A stretch of DNA of 64,000 nt from Rufibacter glacialis (GTDB lineage: Bacteria; Bacteroidota; Bacteroidia; Cytophagales; Hymenobacteraceae): positions 354,904 through 418,903 of the forward strand of contig NZ_VKKZ01000023.1 of NCBI RefSeq assembly GCF_008271745.1, written 5' to 3'. The notes under the pieces are model-generated. The model was not told the DNA's origin and did no database searches. It saw only the letters and a program-made list of their open reading frames with translations. Below, in pieces: positions 50,492 to 62,550 of the stretch; position 1 is the first letter of the stretch, and the number at the start of each line of letters is the position of its first letter. The translations under genes were made by a program, and so were the position numbers.

Positions 50492-52372
50492 ATGGCTGAA
50501 CTGACTGATGTTACCTACAACGAGGATAGTATACGGTCGCTGGACTGGCGTGAACATATCCGGCTGCGCCCGGGCATGTACATTGGCAAGCTAGGCGATG
50601 GTTCCTCTCCCGATGATGGGATCTACATTCTTGTAAAAGAGGTGATTGACAACTCCATTGATGAGCACATGATGGGGCATGGTCGCACGATTGAAGTAAA
50701 GATTTCCGACCACAAAGTAGTGGTGCGGGATTATGGCCGCGGTATTCCCTTAGGCAAAGTGATTGACTGCGTGAGCAAGATCAACACCGGCGGTAAGTAT
50801 GACAGCCGGGCCTTCCAGAAATCGGTGGGCTTGAACGGGGTGGGTACCAAAGCGGTGAACGCCCTTTCCTCCAGTTTCCGGATCCAGTCCGTGCGGGACG
50901 GTAAAACCAAAGTGGCCGAGTTTGAGCGCGGTGAACTGGTGAAGGATGAGCCTTTACAGGAAAGCAACCAGCGCAACGGTACCACCACCGTGTTTGTGCC
51001 AGATGACACCATCTTCAAAAACTACCACTTCATTCCGGAGTTCCTGGAAAACCAGATCTGGAACTACGTGTACCTCAACGCCGGCCTTACCATCCATTTC
51101 AACGGACAAAAGTATTTGTCTGAGAATGGCCTGAAAGACCTGCTGAGCCGCAAGATCGCGGAGGAGACCATGCGGTATCCGATCATCCACCTCAAAGGAG
51201 ATGACATTGAAGTAGCCTTAACTCACGGAAATGATTACGGAGAGGAATATTATTCCTTTGTAAACGGCCAATACACCACGCAGGGCGGTACGCATTTAGC
51301 TGCCTTCCGAGAAGCTGTAGTAAAGACGGTTAAAGAGTTTTATGCCAAAGAGAAGAAGGATTTCGATGGAACTGATATCAGGGCTTCTATTGTAGGCGCT
51401 GTCGCGATTCGCGTTCAGGAGCCGGTTTTTGAAAGTCAGACTAAAACTAAGCTGGGCTCTATTAACATGAGCCATGATGGCCAAAGTGTCCGGAATTTTG
51501 TAGTTGATTTTCTAAAGAAGCATCTGGATAATTTCCTTCACCAGAACAAAGATGTTGCCGAGGCTTTGCGCAAGCGAATTGAGCAGAGTGAGCGGGAGCG
51601 GAAGGATATGGCCGGCATCAAGAAACTGGCCAACCAGCGCGCCAAAAAAGCGAACCTGCACAACAAGAAACTGCGTGACTGCCGCTTCCACTTCGGTGAA
51701 AGCAAAGAATTGGAGAAAGAGGCCTTGACCACTTTGTTCATCACCGAAGGTGACTCAGCATCAGGTTCTATCACCAAATCTAGGAACGTAGAGTTGGAGG
51801 CGGTGTTCTCCCTGCGCGGGAAGCCTTTGAACTGCTTCGGGCTGAAGAAGAAGGTGGTGTATGAGAACGAGGAATTCAACCTGCTACAACACGCCCTCAA
51901 CATTGAGGAAGGTCTGGAAGGCTTGCGCTACAACCGCGTGGTAGTAGCCACGGATGCCGACGTAGACGGAATGCACATCCGTTTGCTGCTGATGACGTTT
52001 TTCCTGCAGTTTTTCCCAGATCTGGTCAAAAACGGCCACCTCTACATTCTGGAGACGCCGCTTTTCCGGGTACGGAACAAGAAGGAAACCATTTACTGCT
52101 ACAATGAGCAGGAGAAGCAGAACGCCATGCGCAAATTGGGCAAGAACCCGGAGATCACCCGCTTCAAAGGGCTCGGGGAGATCTCACCAGAGGAGTTCGG
52201 TAAGTTCATCGGCGACAACATCCGCCTGGAGCCGGTGATCATGGGCAAGACGGAGCAGAACATCCAGAAGGTGCTTTCTTACTTCATGGGCAAGAACACG
52301 CCTGAACGGCAGCAGTTTATCATTGAGAATCTCAAAATAGAGAAAGATATAGTAGAGGAGGTATATGCTTAA
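50492..52372 (+). CDS. parE: DNA topoisomerase IV subunit B
   Basis: ParE is the ATPase subunit of topoisomerase IV, which unlinks daughter chromosomes. The 626-residue protein has the GHKL ATPase domain ([35 protein letters not shown] and [15 protein letters not shown]), the transducer, and the TOPRIM domain ([15 protein letters not shown] with catalytic Glu, [13 protein letters not shown]). The length and [20 protein letters not shown] fit ParE more than the longer GyrB of the phylum. It overlaps parC by 8 bases. Confidence 0.94.
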   Translation: MAELTDVTYNEDSIRSLDWREHIRLRPGMYIGKLGDGSSPDDGIYILVKEVIDNSIDEHMMGHGRTIEVKISDHKVVVRDYGRGIPLGKVIDCVSKINTGGKYDSRAFQKSVGLNGVGTKAVNALSSSFRIQSVRDGKTKVAEFERGELVKDEPLQESNQRNGTTTVFVPDDTIFKNYHFIPEFLENQIWNYVYLNAGLTIHFNGQKYLSENGLKDLLSRKIAEETMRYPIIHLKGDDIEVALTHGNDYGEEYYSFVNGQYTTQGGTHLAAFREAVVKTVKEFYAKEKKDFDGTDIRASIVGAVAIRVQEPVFESQTKTKLGSINMSHDGQSVRNFVVDFLKKHLDNFLHQNKDVAEALRKRIEQSERERKDMAGIKKLANQRAKKANLHNKKLRDCRFHFGESKELEKEALTTLFITEGDSASGSITKSRNVELEAVFSLRGKPLNCFGLKKKVVYENEEFNLLQHALNIEEGLEGLRYNRVVVATDADVDGMHIRLLLMTFFLQFFPDLVKNGHLYILETPLFRVRNKKETIYCYNEQEKQNAMRKLGKNPEITRFKGLGEISPEEFGKFIGDNIRLEPVIMGKTEQNIQKVLSYFMGKNTPERQQFIIENLKIEKDIVEEVYA

Positions 52373-55112
52373 CGAAGAATTGGAAAACGAGAACAACCTG
52401 GAGCTGGGCGCGGAACTGGAAGGAGAGGAGACCATCCATGACATCACCTCTGTTTCCGGCCTGTACGAAAACTGGTTTCTGGACTACGCCTCCTATGTGA
52501 TACTGGAGCGGGCGGTGCCTGCCCTGGAAGATGGTTTCAAGCCGGTGCAGCGCCGCATCATGCATGCCATGAAGGAAATGGACGATGGCCGTTTCAACAA
52601 GGTGGCCAACGTGATCGGGCAGACCATGCAATACCACCCGCACGGGGACGCCTCCATTGGAGATGCCATCGTGAACCTGGGCCAGAAAGACCTGCTTATT
52701 GAAACCCAGGGAAACTGGGGCGATGTGCGCACCGGCGACAGCGCGGCCGCTCCCCGTTACATTGAGGCGCGGCTCACCAAGTTCGCGTTGGATGTGGTCT
52801 TCAACGGGCAGACCACCGAGTGGCAGCTGAGCTACGACGGCCGTAAAAACGAGCCCGTGACTTTGCCGGTTAAATTCCCGCTTCTGCTGGCGCAAGGCGT
52901 GGAAGGGATTGCCGTGGGCTTGTCTACCAAGATCATGCCCCACAACTTCCGGGAATTGATCAAAGGCTCCATTGACGTGCTCAAGGGAAGGCCTACCCAT
53001 CTGTTACCCGACTTCCCTACCGGCGGCCTCGCCGACTTCACCAACTACAACGGTGGGGGAAGAGGTGGCAAGATCCGTTTACGGGCTACTATTGAGAAAG
53101 TAGACAAATCGCTGCTCGTGATCAAAGACGTTCCCTACGGCACCACCACCACGGCGCTCATGGACTCTATTGTGAAGGCCAGCGAGAACAACAAGATCAA
53201 GATCAAGAAGGTGGTAGACAATACTGCCGCTGACGTGGAGATTCAGGTACACATTCCGCCGGGGATTTCCCCTGACCTGACCATTGACGCGCTGTACGCC
53301 TTCACGGATTGCGAAGTCTCTATCTCGCCTAACACCTGCGTGATCATTGAAGACAAACCCCGTTTCCTGAACGTGGATGAGTTGCTGCGCATGTCTACGG
53401 TGAAAACAGTCCGGTTGCTGGAGCGTGAGCTCGAGATCCGGATGGGCGAGCTGGAAGACAAGTGGCACCAATCCTCCCTGGAGAAAATCTTCATTGAGAA
53501 CCGTATTTACCGCGACATTGAAGAGTGCGAGACCTGGGAAGCGGTGTTGGTGGCCATTGACCAAGGGTTGGATCCGTTCAAGCCTATCCTACGCCGTGAG
53601 GTAACGCAGGAGGACATCATCCGCCTGACGGAAATCAAGATCAAGCGCATCTCTAAGTTTGACTCCTTCAAAGCCGATGAGTTCATCAAGAAGCTGGAAG
53701 AGGAGATGGCCGAGGTATTGGATAATCTAGCTAACCTCACCCGCTATGCCATCAGCTATTTTGAGGGTCTTTTAGCCAAATACGGCAAAGGGAAAGAACG
53801 TAAAACGCAGATCAGAACCTTTGATGTGGTGTCTGCCCAGAAAGTAGCGGTGGCCAACCAGAAGCTGTACGTGAACCGCAAAGACGGCTTTGTGGGCTAT
53901 GGCCTCAAGAAAGACGAATTCGTGTGCGACTGCTCTGACATGGATGACATCATTGCCATCCGGAAAGACGGGAAGTTCATGGTATCGCGCATCAGCGACA
54001 AGATCTTCATGGGCAAAGACATCATCTACGTTGGCGTGTACAATAAGAATGATGAGCACATGGTCTATAACATGATCTATGTAGACGGAAAAACGGGCAT
54101 CTCCTTCGCGAAGCGTTTTGCGGTGACCTCTATTACCCGTGACAAAGAATATGATCTGACCAAAGGCGAGAAGAACTCCAAGGTGGTGTACCTCACGGCC
54201 AACCCTAACTCAGAATCCGAGTTGGTGAGCATCACGCTGCAACCGGCCAGTACCGCCAGAGTAAAGCAGTTTGACTTTGATTTTGCTGAACTGCTGATCA
54301 AAGGCAAAGGCTCGCAAGGGAACATCGTGACCAAGCACCCCATCAAGAAAGTGGTGCAGAAGGAACTGGGAGTCTCTACTAGAGGCGGACGTGATATCTA
54401 CTATGACGAAGTGATTGGCCGTTTGAACACTGAGAACCGGGGAAGATACCTGGGGTCCTTCAACACTGATGATTCAATCCTGGTGATCTACAAAGATGGT
54501 TCCTATGAGATGACTTCATTTGACGTGACGAACCATTATGATGTGCAGAACATAGAAGTGATCCACAAATTCTCACCGGAACTGGTGGTGTCTGCGGTAT
54601 ACACCGAAGGGGAAACCAAGGTCACCTACGTAAAACGTTTTGTGGTAGAGACCAGCACCATTGGTAAACGGTTTATCTTCATCAGTGAGTCCAAAGGGTC
54701 TAAATTGCTGGCTGCCTCCGTGCATCCTGAACCTAAAGCTGAAATCAAGTTCCAGCGGGACAAGAAGTCTGACAAAGAGAGTGAGACTTTGTTGCTGAGT
54801 GCCTTCATTGACGTGAAAGGATGGCGGGCTATTGGTAATAAACTTAATTACTTTAAAATCTTTGGTATAACAATCCAAAAGGAGGAAGAAGCAGCCCCAA
54901 CTAAGGTTAAAAATAGCACTAAACAAGTTAAATCTGTAAAAGTAGAGCCAAAGCAGGTGCCCGCAGTAGCGGCATCCTACTCTACAGGAGAAGAAGTTTT
55001 ATTAGAAATAGAGGCAGTACAACAAGATATTGGTTTGTCCGTAGAAAATGAACAATCTGATGATCTGCCGACACCTGTAAAAGCTCCTAAGAAACAGTTG
55101 AATCTTTTTTAG
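52365..55112 (+). CDS. parC: DNA topoisomerase IV subunit A
   Basis: ParC is the breakage-reunion subunit. The 915-residue protein has the winged-helix/tower domain with active-site Tyr132 in [10 protein letters not shown] and the quinolone-region motif [16 protein letters not shown], then a GyrA-like beta-pinwheel domain (about 480-830) with degenerate repeats ([38 protein letters not shown]). The C-terminal 80 residues (about 835-915) are an acidic, low-complexity tail ([17 protein letters not shown]). It overlaps parE by 8 bases, so the two subunits are made together. Confidence 0.94.
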   Translation: MLNEELENENNLELGAELEGEETIHDITSVSGLYENWFLDYASYVILERAVPALEDGFKPVQRRIMHAMKEMDDGRFNKVANVIGQTMQYHPHGDASIGDAIVNLGQKDLLIETQGNWGDVRTGDSAAAPRYIEARLTKFALDVVFNGQTTEWQLSYDGRKNEPVTLPVKFPLLLAQGVEGIAVGLSTKIMPHNFRELIKGSIDVLKGRPTHLLPDFPTGGLADFTNYNGGGRGGKIRLRATIEKVDKSLLVIKDVPYGTTTTALMDSIVKASENNKIKIKKVVDNTAADVEIQVHIPPGISPDLTIDALYAFTDCEVSISPNTCVIIEDKPRFLNVDELLRMSTVKTVRLLERELEIRMGELEDKWHQSSLEKIFIENRIYRDIEECETWEAVLVAIDQGLDPFKPILRREVTQEDIIRLTEIKIKRISKFDSFKADEFIKKLEEEMAEVLDNLANLTRYAISYFEGLLAKYGKGKERKTQIRTFDVVSAQKVAVANQKLYVNRKDGFVGYGLKKDEFVCDCSDMDDIIAIRKDGKFMVSRISDKIFMGKDIIYVGVYNKNDEHMVYNMIYVDGKTGISFAKRFAVTSITRDKEYDLTKGEKNSKVVYLTANPNSESELVSITLQPASTARVKQFDFDFAELLIKGKGSQGNIVTKHPIKKVVQKELGVSTRGGRDIYYDEVIGRLNTENRGRYLGSFNTDDSILVIYKDGSYEMTSFDVTNHYDVQNIEVIHKFSPELVVSAVYTEGETKVTYVKRFVVETSTIGKRFIFISESKGSKLLAASVHPEPKAEIKFQRDKKSDKESETLLLSAFIDVKGWRAIGNKLNYFKIFGITIQKEEEAAPTKVKNSTKQVKSVKVEPKQVPAVAASYSTGEEVLLEIEAVQQDIGLSVENEQSDDLPTPVKAPKKQLNLF

Positions 55113-55161
55113 GATTATTTAAATTGTTTAAGTAGATTACCCGTACGTTGGACTAAAACAG

Positions 55162-55965
55162 ATGAACCGGGGAGTTATGCGAAGAACATTTAGCCTGATG
55201 CTATTAGCTTTGTCTCTTATCATTTTTCCGAACCTGGCCTCCTTTGCGGGGGGCTTAGGTTCGGAAAAACTACTTTGGGAAGCGAATCAACTATTCAGGG
55301 AATACAAAGACGCTGAGGCGTTAGAGAAATATGAGACCCTTCTGGCTTCTTATCCCAAAGTGGAAGAGGCCTTGGTGAAAGCCAGTATTGTGTGCGGCCG
55401 CATTGGAAGCCGCTTCCAGGATGATACCCGCAAAGGCCTCTATTTTCAGAAGGCTTTTGGGTATGCCCAGAAAGCCCTGGAAGTTGACAGCCTGGCCGCA
55501 GAGCCAAATTACGTCATGGCGCTTTCCCTCAACAACCTGTGCCAGACCATCAGCCTCAAAGACCGGTTGGTGCAGTTGAGCCTGATCAAAACCTACTTAG
55601 ACAAAGCGCTTACCCAAGATCCTAAACACGCGGGTGCCTGGCACCTTAAAGGGCGTTGGGCTTTCAGGGTAGCGAACCTTTCCTTTGCCGAACGGTCTGC
55701 TAATAAACTGCTGACGCAGTTTCCGTTACCTACCTCCACCAATATAGAAGCCATTGAGGCGTTTAAAAAAGCCATTGAGTTAGAACCTTCAAACTTGCTT
55801 TTTTACTATGACCTGGCCCGGGTGCAACGTGAAGCAGATCAGTCCTCTGAATGCGTGAGTACCTTGCAGCGGGCGCTGGACCAGAAACTACTGACCTCTG
55901 AAGACCTGGAAGTGAGCAGAAGATGCAAAGTCTTGTTGCAGGAAGTCTTGAAGGTAAAAGCATAA
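55162..55965 (+). CDS. exported TPR-containing protein
   Basis: The 267-residue product has a signal peptide ending SFAGGLGSEK (ATG 55162, or 55177 for MRRTFSL). The rest is TPR-like helical repeats, clearest at EANQLFREYKDAEALEKYET, GYAQKALEVDSLAAEPNYVM, KALTQDPKHAGAWHLKGRWA and AIEAFKKAIELEPSNLLFYY. The latter half resembles RMD-type TPR proteins. A scaffold role in the periplasm is likely; the partner is unknown. It starts 49 bases after parC and may be read through from it. Confidence 0.75.
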   Translation: MNRGVMRRTFSLMLLALSLIIFPNLASFAGGLGSEKLLWEANQLFREYKDAEALEKYETLLASYPKVEEALVKASIVCGRIGSRFQDDTRKGLYFQKAFGYAQKALEVDSLAAEPNYVMALSLNNLCQTISLKDRLVQLSLIKTYLDKALTQDPKHAGAWHLKGRWAFRVANLSFAERSANKLLTQFPLPTSTNIEAIEAFKKAIELEPSNLLFYYDLARVQREADQSSECVSTLQRALDQKLLTSEDLEVSRRCKVLLQEVLKVKA

Positions 55966-55992
55966 ACCCCTCCTTTATTTAAAGTTATAAGG

Positions 55993-56021
55993 CAAAGGCA
56001 CCCAACCCAGGGGTGCCTTTG
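55993..56021 (+). terminator. terminator after the TPR gene
   Basis: CAAAGGCACCC (55993-56003) pairs with GGGTGCCTTTG (56011-56021) over a 7-base loop. It closes the parE-parC-TPR transcript. Bases 56022-56247 hold a further GC-clamped hairpin-like region and the next gene's leader. Confidence 0.7.
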
Positions 56022-56247
56022 TTATGTAGTGTCCATTCCGTTTCAGGCCCATTTTTGAAAAATTCCCCAGAAAATGCCCTCCCGGCTTTGGGTTCCTAAA
56101 ACTACCAGGCCCCCTTTCTTTTCTGGAAACCAAAAAGAAGCACTGCTTCCGTCTCTTTTCGCATTTCGGGCCTGTTTTTTGGGAAACAAAGTAGAAGTAA
56201 ATATTAAAAAATGCCTATCTTTTGAATTGAAAATCTACTTTGCGGGC

Positions 56248-58722
56248 GTGAAACCACTCATCTTGTTACTCCTTTTTTTCCTGAACGCCTTGCTGGTCCT
56301 TGCTCAGAAGGGGCCGCTGGAAGGTAGGGTAGTAGAAGCAGAAAGTGGGAAACCTTTAGAATATGTGACCGTTCACGTGGCTTCCGCCAAAGTGCCGGTG
56401 TTCACAGATGCCAACGGGAAATTCATCCTGTTGCGCTATCAACCCACCGATACCGTAACCTTCACCCTGTTGGGTTTTGCTCCCCTAGCCTTGCCCGTCA
56501 AGGTCTTGGCGGAGACGCCGGTCATCCGGCTGGTGCGGCAAAGCTATTCCCTGCAGGAAGTGGTGGTGCGGCCTAAGGAAAACCCGGCTTACCGTATTGT
56601 GCGGTCGGCTGCCAGGAACAAACACCTGTACTTACCAGAAAACCAAGAAGCAATCCAGTTTGGCACCTATACCTTGTTAAAAGGAAGTATTCTGGAAGGG
56701 GAGGCCCATGACAAGAGGAAAAGCTTCTCCAAGAGATACGCGCCCTACCTGGATAGCCTCTCCCTAAAGAAAGCAGGTACCAAAACGGCTTCTTTGCCCA
56801 TTTTCCAGGCGGAAACGGTGAAGGAAACCTACTTCAGCCGGTTCCCCAGAAAGTCGAAAGAGATCTTGAAAGCCAGTAAGACGGTAGGGGTGGGCATTGA
56901 GCGGGAAAGCCAGGTGGCCCAACTCCTGAATGCCCAGGCGGAACATTTCTCGCTGTACCAGAACTGGGTGCGCATGTTTGACAAGGATTTCGTGAGCCCC
57001 GTTGCCAACCAATGGAGCAGTTACTATGACTATACTTTAGAAGACAGCCTGGAAACTCCGCAGGGAAAGGTGTACCGGCTGAAAGTCCACCCTAAGCGGG
57101 CCCAGGACCTGGCTTTTGAGGGAACGATATGGATCTCAGACGGTTCCTTTGCCTTGCGCAGGGCTGAATTAAAGGTGAATCCAGCGGTGGCACTTAATTT
57201 TGTAGCCGGCCTGCAGATAACCCAGGCCTGGGATGACCAGCAGCCCTCCCTGCTGCCTATATTCAGCGAACGCAAGTTCCAGCTCACGGGCTTGCCGGGC
57301 ACGGAGGTGAGGCTCTTCATTGAGTCGAGGACCACCTATACCGGCCTGGCGCTGGACCAGCCCAAGCCGGCCGCCTTCTTTGACATGACGCACCAGATCC
57401 ATGATTCTGCCCTTACCCACCAAGAGCAGTATTGGCAGCGCGTACGGCCTCAGGAACTATCCCTGGAAGACCAGAAGCGGGTGCAGTCCATTGCCCAGAT
57501 CAACAAGCTGCCAGAGATCAGGGGAACCGTAAAACTAGTCAGGGTCATGATGGAAGGCCATTTGCCTCTGAATGAGAAAGTAGAATGGGGGCCGGTTCTG
57601 GGCACCTATGTGTACAATGAAGTGGAAGGGCACCGGTTACAGGTAGGCGGTAGAACTACGGCTCAATTTCACCCCAACTGGATAGTGAACGGGTACCTGG
57701 CGTATGGCACCAAAGATGCTTCCTTCAAAAGCCTTTTGAACCTCCGGTATGTGATAGACCGGCACCGTTGGACCGAGTGGGGGGGGAGCTACCTGCAAGA
57801 CGTGGGTCCAGCCACATTGGATCTTGACAACAGCCAGGTCAGCAGCCTTTTCTTCTCGGCCTTCCGGTGGGGGAACATGAGCTATCCTTACCAGCAGGAA
57901 CGCCTGCAACTGTGGGCCGAGCGGGAGTGGATTCCAGGGCTGAGGCAACGGGTAACGGTCCGTAGGGCCAACTACGTCCCTTCTTTTGCCCCAGGCGCGT
58001 GGTCTTCCGCAAGAGATCAAAAAACTTTTGGCCGGTTCCAAACCACTGATATTACCCTAGCCTTCCGCTATACCGCCGACCAGAAGATGCTCATCCGGCA
58101 CCATGAGAAAATACCCATCTCCACCTCCACGGCTCCTTTGTTTGGGCTGCACCTGACGGCCGGGATCAAAGGGGTGATGGACTCAGACTTTTCCTACCAG
58201 CAAGTGGGGGTATCTCTGGAGCAGCGGGTGCGGGCGGGCATCTTCGGGTATGCGCGCTATTACCTGAAAGCAGGCAAAACCTTTACCAGGGTGCCGCTTC
58301 CGTTGTTGCAGGTGCCGCTAGGCAACCAGACGCCGTTCTTTGTGATGGAGGGGTTCAACCTGATGCCGTTCTTCTCCTTTGCCACCGACGAGTTTGCCTC
58401 CTTGCGGTATGACCACCATTTTGAAGGGGCTTTCTCGCTCACCAACCGGCTGCCCCTGCTCAAGAAAACCAAGCTTATTTTAGTAGCTGGTGGTGCCGTG
58501 TTGTATGGCCACCTGTCAGAAAAGAACTGGATAGCCAGCACCGGCCTGGCTGGAGAAACTCCCCGTTTCCAGGGATTAGGCAAAAATCCCTATGCTGAGG
58601 TGAACGTAGGCTTCAAGAATATCTACCAACTGTTGCGGGTAGATCTGGTGCACCGGCTAACCTACCAAGACCTGGAGGCGCCCCGTTGGGGAGTATGCGT
58701 GTCGGTGGCGGTGAATCCGTAA
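56248..58722 (+). CDS. DUF5686/carboxypeptidase-like regulatory domain outer-membrane protein
   Basis: I start at GTG 56248 (VKPLILLLLFFLNALLVLAQ), which gives a signal peptide directly before the domain; the open frame reaches back to 56074 without a plausible start. The 824-residue product begins with a carboxypeptidase-D regulatory-like beta domain (KGPLEGRVVEAESGKPLEYV), followed by the large DUF5686 region (AYRIVRSAARNKHLYLPENQ onwards). The last 350 residues have alternating strands typical of an outer-membrane beta-barrel (RVRAGIFGYARYYLKAGKTF, VDLVHRLTYQDLEAPRWGVC). Function of the family is unknown. Confidence 0.85.
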   Translation: MKPLILLLLFFLNALLVLAQKGPLEGRVVEAESGKPLEYVTVHVASAKVPVFTDANGKFILLRYQPTDTVTFTLLGFAPLALPVKVLAETPVIRLVRQSYSLQEVVVRPKENPAYRIVRSAARNKHLYLPENQEAIQFGTYTLLKGSILEGEAHDKRKSFSKRYAPYLDSLSLKKAGTKTASLPIFQAETVKETYFSRFPRKSKEILKASKTVGVGIERESQVAQLLNAQAEHFSLYQNWVRMFDKDFVSPVANQWSSYYDYTLEDSLETPQGKVYRLKVHPKRAQDLAFEGTIWISDGSFALRRAELKVNPAVALNFVAGLQITQAWDDQQPSLLPIFSERKFQLTGLPGTEVRLFIESRTTYTGLALDQPKPAAFFDMTHQIHDSALTHQEQYWQRVRPQELSLEDQKRVQSIAQINKLPEIRGTVKLVRVMMEGHLPLNEKVEWGPVLGTYVYNEVEGHRLQVGGRTTAQFHPNWIVNGYLAYGTKDASFKSLLNLRYVIDRHRWTEWGGSYLQDVGPATLDLDNSQVSSLFFSAFRWGNMSYPYQQERLQLWAEREWIPGLRQRVTVRRANYVPSFAPGAWSSARDQKTFGRFQTTDITLAFRYTADQKMLIRHHEKIPISTSTAPLFGLHLTAGIKGVMDSDFSYQQVGVSLEQRVRAGIFGYARYYLKAGKTFTRVPLPLLQVPLGNQTPFFVMEGFNLMPFFSFATDEFASLRYDHHFEGAFSLTNRLPLLKKTKLILVAGGAVLYGHLSEKNWIASTGLAGETPRFQGLGKNPYAEVNVGFKNIYQLLRVDLVHRLTYQDLEAPRWGVCVSVAVNP

Positions 58723-58808
58723 CGGGTTTAAGTGCGGTTTTTAGAAATAGGGGGTTAAAACGCAGTAGAACTAAACAGGAAATAGTACCTTCGCCACGAC
58801 AACAAACC

Positions 58809-59897
58809 ATGGAATTCATATCTGGCATGCGTTATTCTCTTTTGTTTTTGGGGTTAGGTATGGGTCTGCTTTCAGCGTGCTCCCAGAAAACCTCTGAAGA
58901 GAGAATGTTCCACCCGCAGAAAGTAGACAGTTCCATTCCCACCCACATCAACGAGATCAGCCGGGCCCTGGACCAACGGGATCCCCAACCGGAATGGTAC
59001 GTGAAAAGGGCCAAACTTTACCTGAGCCTTAACCAGGCCACGCCTGCCCTCAAGGACCTCACCAAAGCCACTGCCTTAGACCCCTCTTTAGGGGAAGCCT
59101 ATTTTTACAAGGCCAAGATCCTGCTCCAGGGGCAGCAGTACCAGGAGACCATGCGCATGATGATGCAGGCGAAGGCCTTCAACTACTACTCCCCGGAGTC
59201 GGAAGCCATCTTGACGGAGACGTACGTGGGTCTTAAGCAGTATGAGCGGGCCTTGGGCCATGGCCTTAAAGCCATCAAACTGAGTCCCTCTGAAGCCAAA
59301 CACTACGTGCTGCTGGCCCAGGCCCAGGTAGGAACCGGTGATACCACGCGGGCCTTGGTGAACTTACAGCGGGCCTTGGTGCGGGATTCTGTTTCGCTCC
59401 CGGCTTTCCGGGAGTTGAGCGCTATCTATACCGCCCGCAAGTTGTATGACTATGCCTACCCCTTGGTGCAGCAGGGAGTGCGGAAACAACCCCAGGACGG
59501 CTTTTGGTGGCAGCAGTTGGGCCAGTATTTCCTGAGCCGCAATCAAACAGACACGGCCTTGGCTACTTTCTCCCGGGCCATCAACCTGAATCCTAAACAA
59601 GCCCAGGCATACGCCGGGTTGGGAGAGGCTTGGTACAAGAAGAGGCAATACAGTACCGCCTTGCCGCTGCTGGAAAAAGCCCGCGAGTTAGGGCTGCCCA
59701 TGACCGAGCACAACCGGTGGATCCTGGCTTCTTGTTTGGAGTGGACAGGGCAGAAAGAGGCGGCCAGACAGCAGTACGTTTTTTTAACCAGAAAATATCC
59801 GCAGAACCGGCGCTATAGTGTAGCTTTGCAACGGGTCACCAGGCCGGTGCCGCAGCGTACCATCATAGATACATTGAGCGGCATATCGGTTTTTTAG
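58809..59897 (+). CDS. TPR lipoprotein
   Basis: I choose ATG 58809 (or 58827, [18 protein letters not shown]), which gives a lipoprotein signal with lipobox LLSAC; the frame opening at 58686 overlaps the previous gene and is not used. The protein then has about nine TPR units ([80 protein letters not shown]) across residues 60-360. It is an outer-membrane-attached scaffold, possibly linked to gliding, secretion or assembly as TPR lipoproteins of this phylum often are. It precedes thrS by 50 bases. Confidence 0.8.
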   Translation: MEFISGMRYSLLFLGLGMGLLSACSQKTSEERMFHPQKVDSSIPTHINEISRALDQRDPQPEWYVKRAKLYLSLNQATPALKDLTKATALDPSLGEAYFYKAKILLQGQQYQETMRMMMQAKAFNYYSPESEAILTETYVGLKQYERALGHGLKAIKLSPSEAKHYVLLAQAQVGTGDTTRALVNLQRALVRDSVSLPAFRELSAIYTARKLYDYAYPLVQQGVRKQPQDGFWWQQLGQYFLSRNQTDTALATFSRAINLNPKQAQAYAGLGEAWYKKRQYSTALPLLEKARELGLPMTEHNRWILASCLEWTGQKEAARQQYVFLTRKYPQNRRYSVALQRVTRPVPQRTIIDTLSGISVF

Positions 59898-59947
59898 CTA
59901 TTTTGCCAGAAAACCGCCTAAAACAAAGAAGTTTTATTACTTTCCAT

Positions 59948-61885
59948 ATGATCAACATTACCTTACCAGACGGTTCGATCCGGGAATACCAAGAGGGAGT
60001 AACCGGCATAGAAATAGCCGCCTCTATCAGTGAAGGCTTGGCCCGTAACGTGCTGGCCGTGAAAGTGAACGGTCAGGTCTGGGATTTGACGCGCCCTATT
60101 TCTGAGAATGCCGCCATTCAGCTGCTCACCTGGAACGACGACGAAGGCAAAGCCACCTACTGGCACTCTTCAGCCCACTTAATGGCCGAGGCGCTGGAGG
60201 CTTTGTACCCCGGCGTGAAGCTGGGCATTGGCCCGGCCATTGAGAACGGGTTCTACTATGACATTGACCTGGCCGACGATAAAACGCTTTCCAGCGAGGA
60301 TTTCCCGGCTATTGAGCAGAAGATGCTGGAGCTGGCCCGCCAGAAAAGCGAGTTTGTGCGCCAGCCCATCAGCAAAGCCGAGGCTATCGCCTACTTCACC
60401 GAAAAAAACGATCCCTATAAGCTTGACCTGTTACAGGGTCTGGAAGATGGTTCCATCACCTTCTATACCCAAGGGAACTTCACCGACCTTTGCCGAGGGC
60501 CTCATATACCTAACACAGGGTTCATTAAAGCAGCCAAGCTGATGAACGTGGCCGGTGCCTACTGGCGCGGTGATGAGAAGAGCAAGCAGCTGACGCGCGT
60601 GTACGCCATCACCTTCCCTAAGCAGAAAGAACTCACGGAGTACCTGGAGCGCCTGGAAGAAGCTAAACGCCGCGACCACCGTAAGCTGGGCAAGGAAATG
60701 GAACTGTTCGCTTTCTCTGAGAAGGTGGGCATGGGCCTTCCATTGTGGTTGCCCAAAGGCACCATGCTGCGCGAGCGCCTGGAGCAATTCATGCGCAAAG
60801 CCCAGACCAAGGCTGGTTACCAGCCGGTGGTGACCCCGCACATCGGTTCCAAGGAATTGTATGTGACTTCGGGCCACTATGAGAAATACGGGGCAGATTC
60901 GTTCCAGCCCATCCGGACCCCCAATGAAGGGGAGGAGTTCTTCCTGAAGCCCATGAACTGCCCGCACCATTGCGAGATCTATAAGACCCGTCCGCGCTCC
61001 TACAAAGAGTTGCCGGTGCGTCTGGCTGAGTTCGGGACGGTATACCGCTACGAACAAAGCGGCGAGTTGCACGGCTTGACCCGGGTGCGCGGCTTTACTC
61101 AGGACGATGCTCACATTTTCTGCCGTCCAGATCAGGTGAAAGAAGAATTCACCAAGGTGATTGACCTGGTATTGTACGTGTTCAAAGCCCTGGGCTTTGA
61201 GAACTACACCGCCCAGATCTCTTTGCGTGACCCAGAGAACAAAACTAAATACATAGGTTCTGATGATCTGTGGGAGAAAGCAGAGCGGGCTATCATTGAA
61301 GCCGCTACGGAGAAAGGCTTGCCTACCGTAACCGAACTGGGCGAGGCTGCGTTCTATGGACCTAAGCTGGATTTCATGGTGAAAGACGCGCTAGGCCGCA
61401 AATGGCAGCTGGGAACTATCCAAGTGGATTACAACCTGCCGGAGCGGTTTGAGTTGGAGTACGTAGGCGCTGACAACGAGAAACACCGTCCTGTGATGAT
61501 CCATAGAGCACCTTTCGGCTCCCTGGAACGATTTGTGGCGGTATTGATTGAACACTGCGGGGGTAACTTCCCGTTGTGGCTCAGCCCAGACCAGGTAGCT
61601 ATTCTGCCTATCTCTGAGAAGTACCATGACTATGCCCAAAAAGTAAACGCGCAACTGGCGGACCAGGACATCAGAGGGTACATTGATACCCGTGATGAAA
61701 AAATAGGCCGGAAAATACGTGATGCTGAAGTAAGCAAAGTACCTTACATGATCATTGTAGGGGAAAAAGAGCAGGAAGATCAGATTGTTTCTGTCCGTAA
61801 ACATGGCTTAGGTGACATGGGTACGCTACGGGTAGAAGCCTTCGTGGACAACTTCCGGGCGGTGCTGGCAGAGATGCTCAGTTAA
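59948..61885 (+). CDS. thrS: threonine--tRNA ligase
   Basis: ThrRS charges tRNA-Thr. From ATG 59948 ([14 protein letters not shown]) it has 645 residues in the usual order: TGS domain (1-60), editing domain with [16 protein letters not shown], the class II core (motif 2 region [14 protein letters not shown], zinc-ligand [11 protein letters not shown] and motif 3 near the end) and the C-terminal anticodon-binding domain ([17 protein letters not shown]). The longer frame from 59903 is rejected because the TGS domain starts at ATG 59948. It begins the thrS-infC-rpmI-rplT cluster. Confidence 0.96.
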   Translation: MINITLPDGSIREYQEGVTGIEIAASISEGLARNVLAVKVNGQVWDLTRPISENAAIQLLTWNDDEGKATYWHSSAHLMAEALEALYPGVKLGIGPAIENGFYYDIDLADDKTLSSEDFPAIEQKMLELARQKSEFVRQPISKAEAIAYFTEKNDPYKLDLLQGLEDGSITFYTQGNFTDLCRGPHIPNTGFIKAAKLMNVAGAYWRGDEKSKQLTRVYAITFPKQKELTEYLERLEEAKRRDHRKLGKEMELFAFSEKVGMGLPLWLPKGTMLRERLEQFMRKAQTKAGYQPVVTPHIGSKELYVTSGHYEKYGADSFQPIRTPNEGEEFFLKPMNCPHHCEIYKTRPRSYKELPVRLAEFGTVYRYEQSGELHGLTRVRGFTQDDAHIFCRPDQVKEEFTKVIDLVLYVFKALGFENYTAQISLRDPENKTKYIGSDDLWEKAERAIIEAATEKGLPTVTELGEAAFYGPKLDFMVKDALGRKWQLGTIQVDYNLPERFELEYVGADNEKHRPVMIHRAPFGSLERFVAVLIEHCGGNFPLWLSPDQVAILPISEKYHDYAQKVNAQLADQDIRGYIDTRDEKIGRKIRDAEVSKVPYMIIVGEKEQEDQIVSVRKHGLGDMGTLRVEAFVDNFRAVLAEMLS

Positions 61886-61959
61886 AATATTATAAAATAC
61901 TTTTATTTTACAGGGAAAAAGGCGAGATTCGCACCCTGATTGTGAAACCTTAAACTTTT

Positions 61960-61975
61960 AGGAGGTACAACTATT
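61960..61975 (+). promoter_or_regulatory. ribosome binding site and AUU start of infC
   Basis: AGGAGGT at 61960-61966 is a near-perfect Shine-Dalgarno, rare in this phylum. Six bases later comes ATT at 61973, in frame with infC. AUU is the known autoregulatory start of infC in many bacteria, which lets IF3 limit its own synthesis. No ATG, GTG or TTG fits better: the GTG at 61997 would remove the conserved N-terminus. Confidence 0.7.
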
Positions 61976-62527
61976 TCTACGAATAACAGACGCTACGTGC
62001 CACGTGGCAAGGTCGAAGAACCTTATCGTATCAATCAGCGCATCACCGGCGTCCGCGACGTTCGGGTGGTAGGTGAGAACGTGGAGCCGGGTGTATACAG
62101 CATAGACCAAGCCCGTCGTCTCGCCACTGAGCAGAACCTTGACCTGGTTGAGATATCTCCCAAGGCAGATCCGCCCGTTTGCCGTATTATTGATTACTCG
62201 AAATTCAAATACGAGCAAAAGAAGAAGCAGCGGGAAATGAAGGCGAAAACCACGAAAGTGGTGATGAAGGAAATCAGGTTCGGTCCTAACACCGATGACC
62301 ACGATTTCGAGTTCAAGCTGAAGCATGCCCGCCAATTTTTGGCAGAAGGCGCGAAAGTGAAGGCTTATGTGCACTTTGTTGGCCGAACGATTGTCTTTAA
62401 AGAGCGCGGTGAATTACTTTTGCTTAAATTTGCGCAAGCGTTGGAAGACGTGGCCAAAGTTGAGCAGTTGCCCAAGCTGGAAGGGAAGCGGATGTTTCTG
62501 TTCCTGGGACCGAAGGTGAAAAAATAA
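61973..62527 (+). CDS. infC: translation initiation factor IF-3
   Basis: IF3 binds the 30S subunit and checks the initiator tRNA and start codon. With the AUU start the protein has 184 residues ([20 protein letters not shown]), matching the family's N-terminal basic stretch. The N-domain follows ([20 protein letters not shown]), then the helical linker ([20 protein letters not shown]) and C-domain ([40 protein letters not shown]). It sits between thrS and rpmI as in most bacteria, 87 bases after thrS. Confidence 0.95.
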   Translation: MSTNNRRYVPRGKVEEPYRINQRITGVRDVRVVGENVEPGVYSIDQARRLATEQNLDLVEISPKADPPVCRIIDYSKFKYEQKKKQREMKAKTTKVVMKEIRFGPNTDDHDFEFKLKHARQFLAEGAKVKAYVHFVGRTIVFKERGELLLLKFAQALEDVAKVEQLPKLEGKRMFLFLGPKVKK

Positions 62528-62550
62528 CAGTACACTTTATATACACCCAA

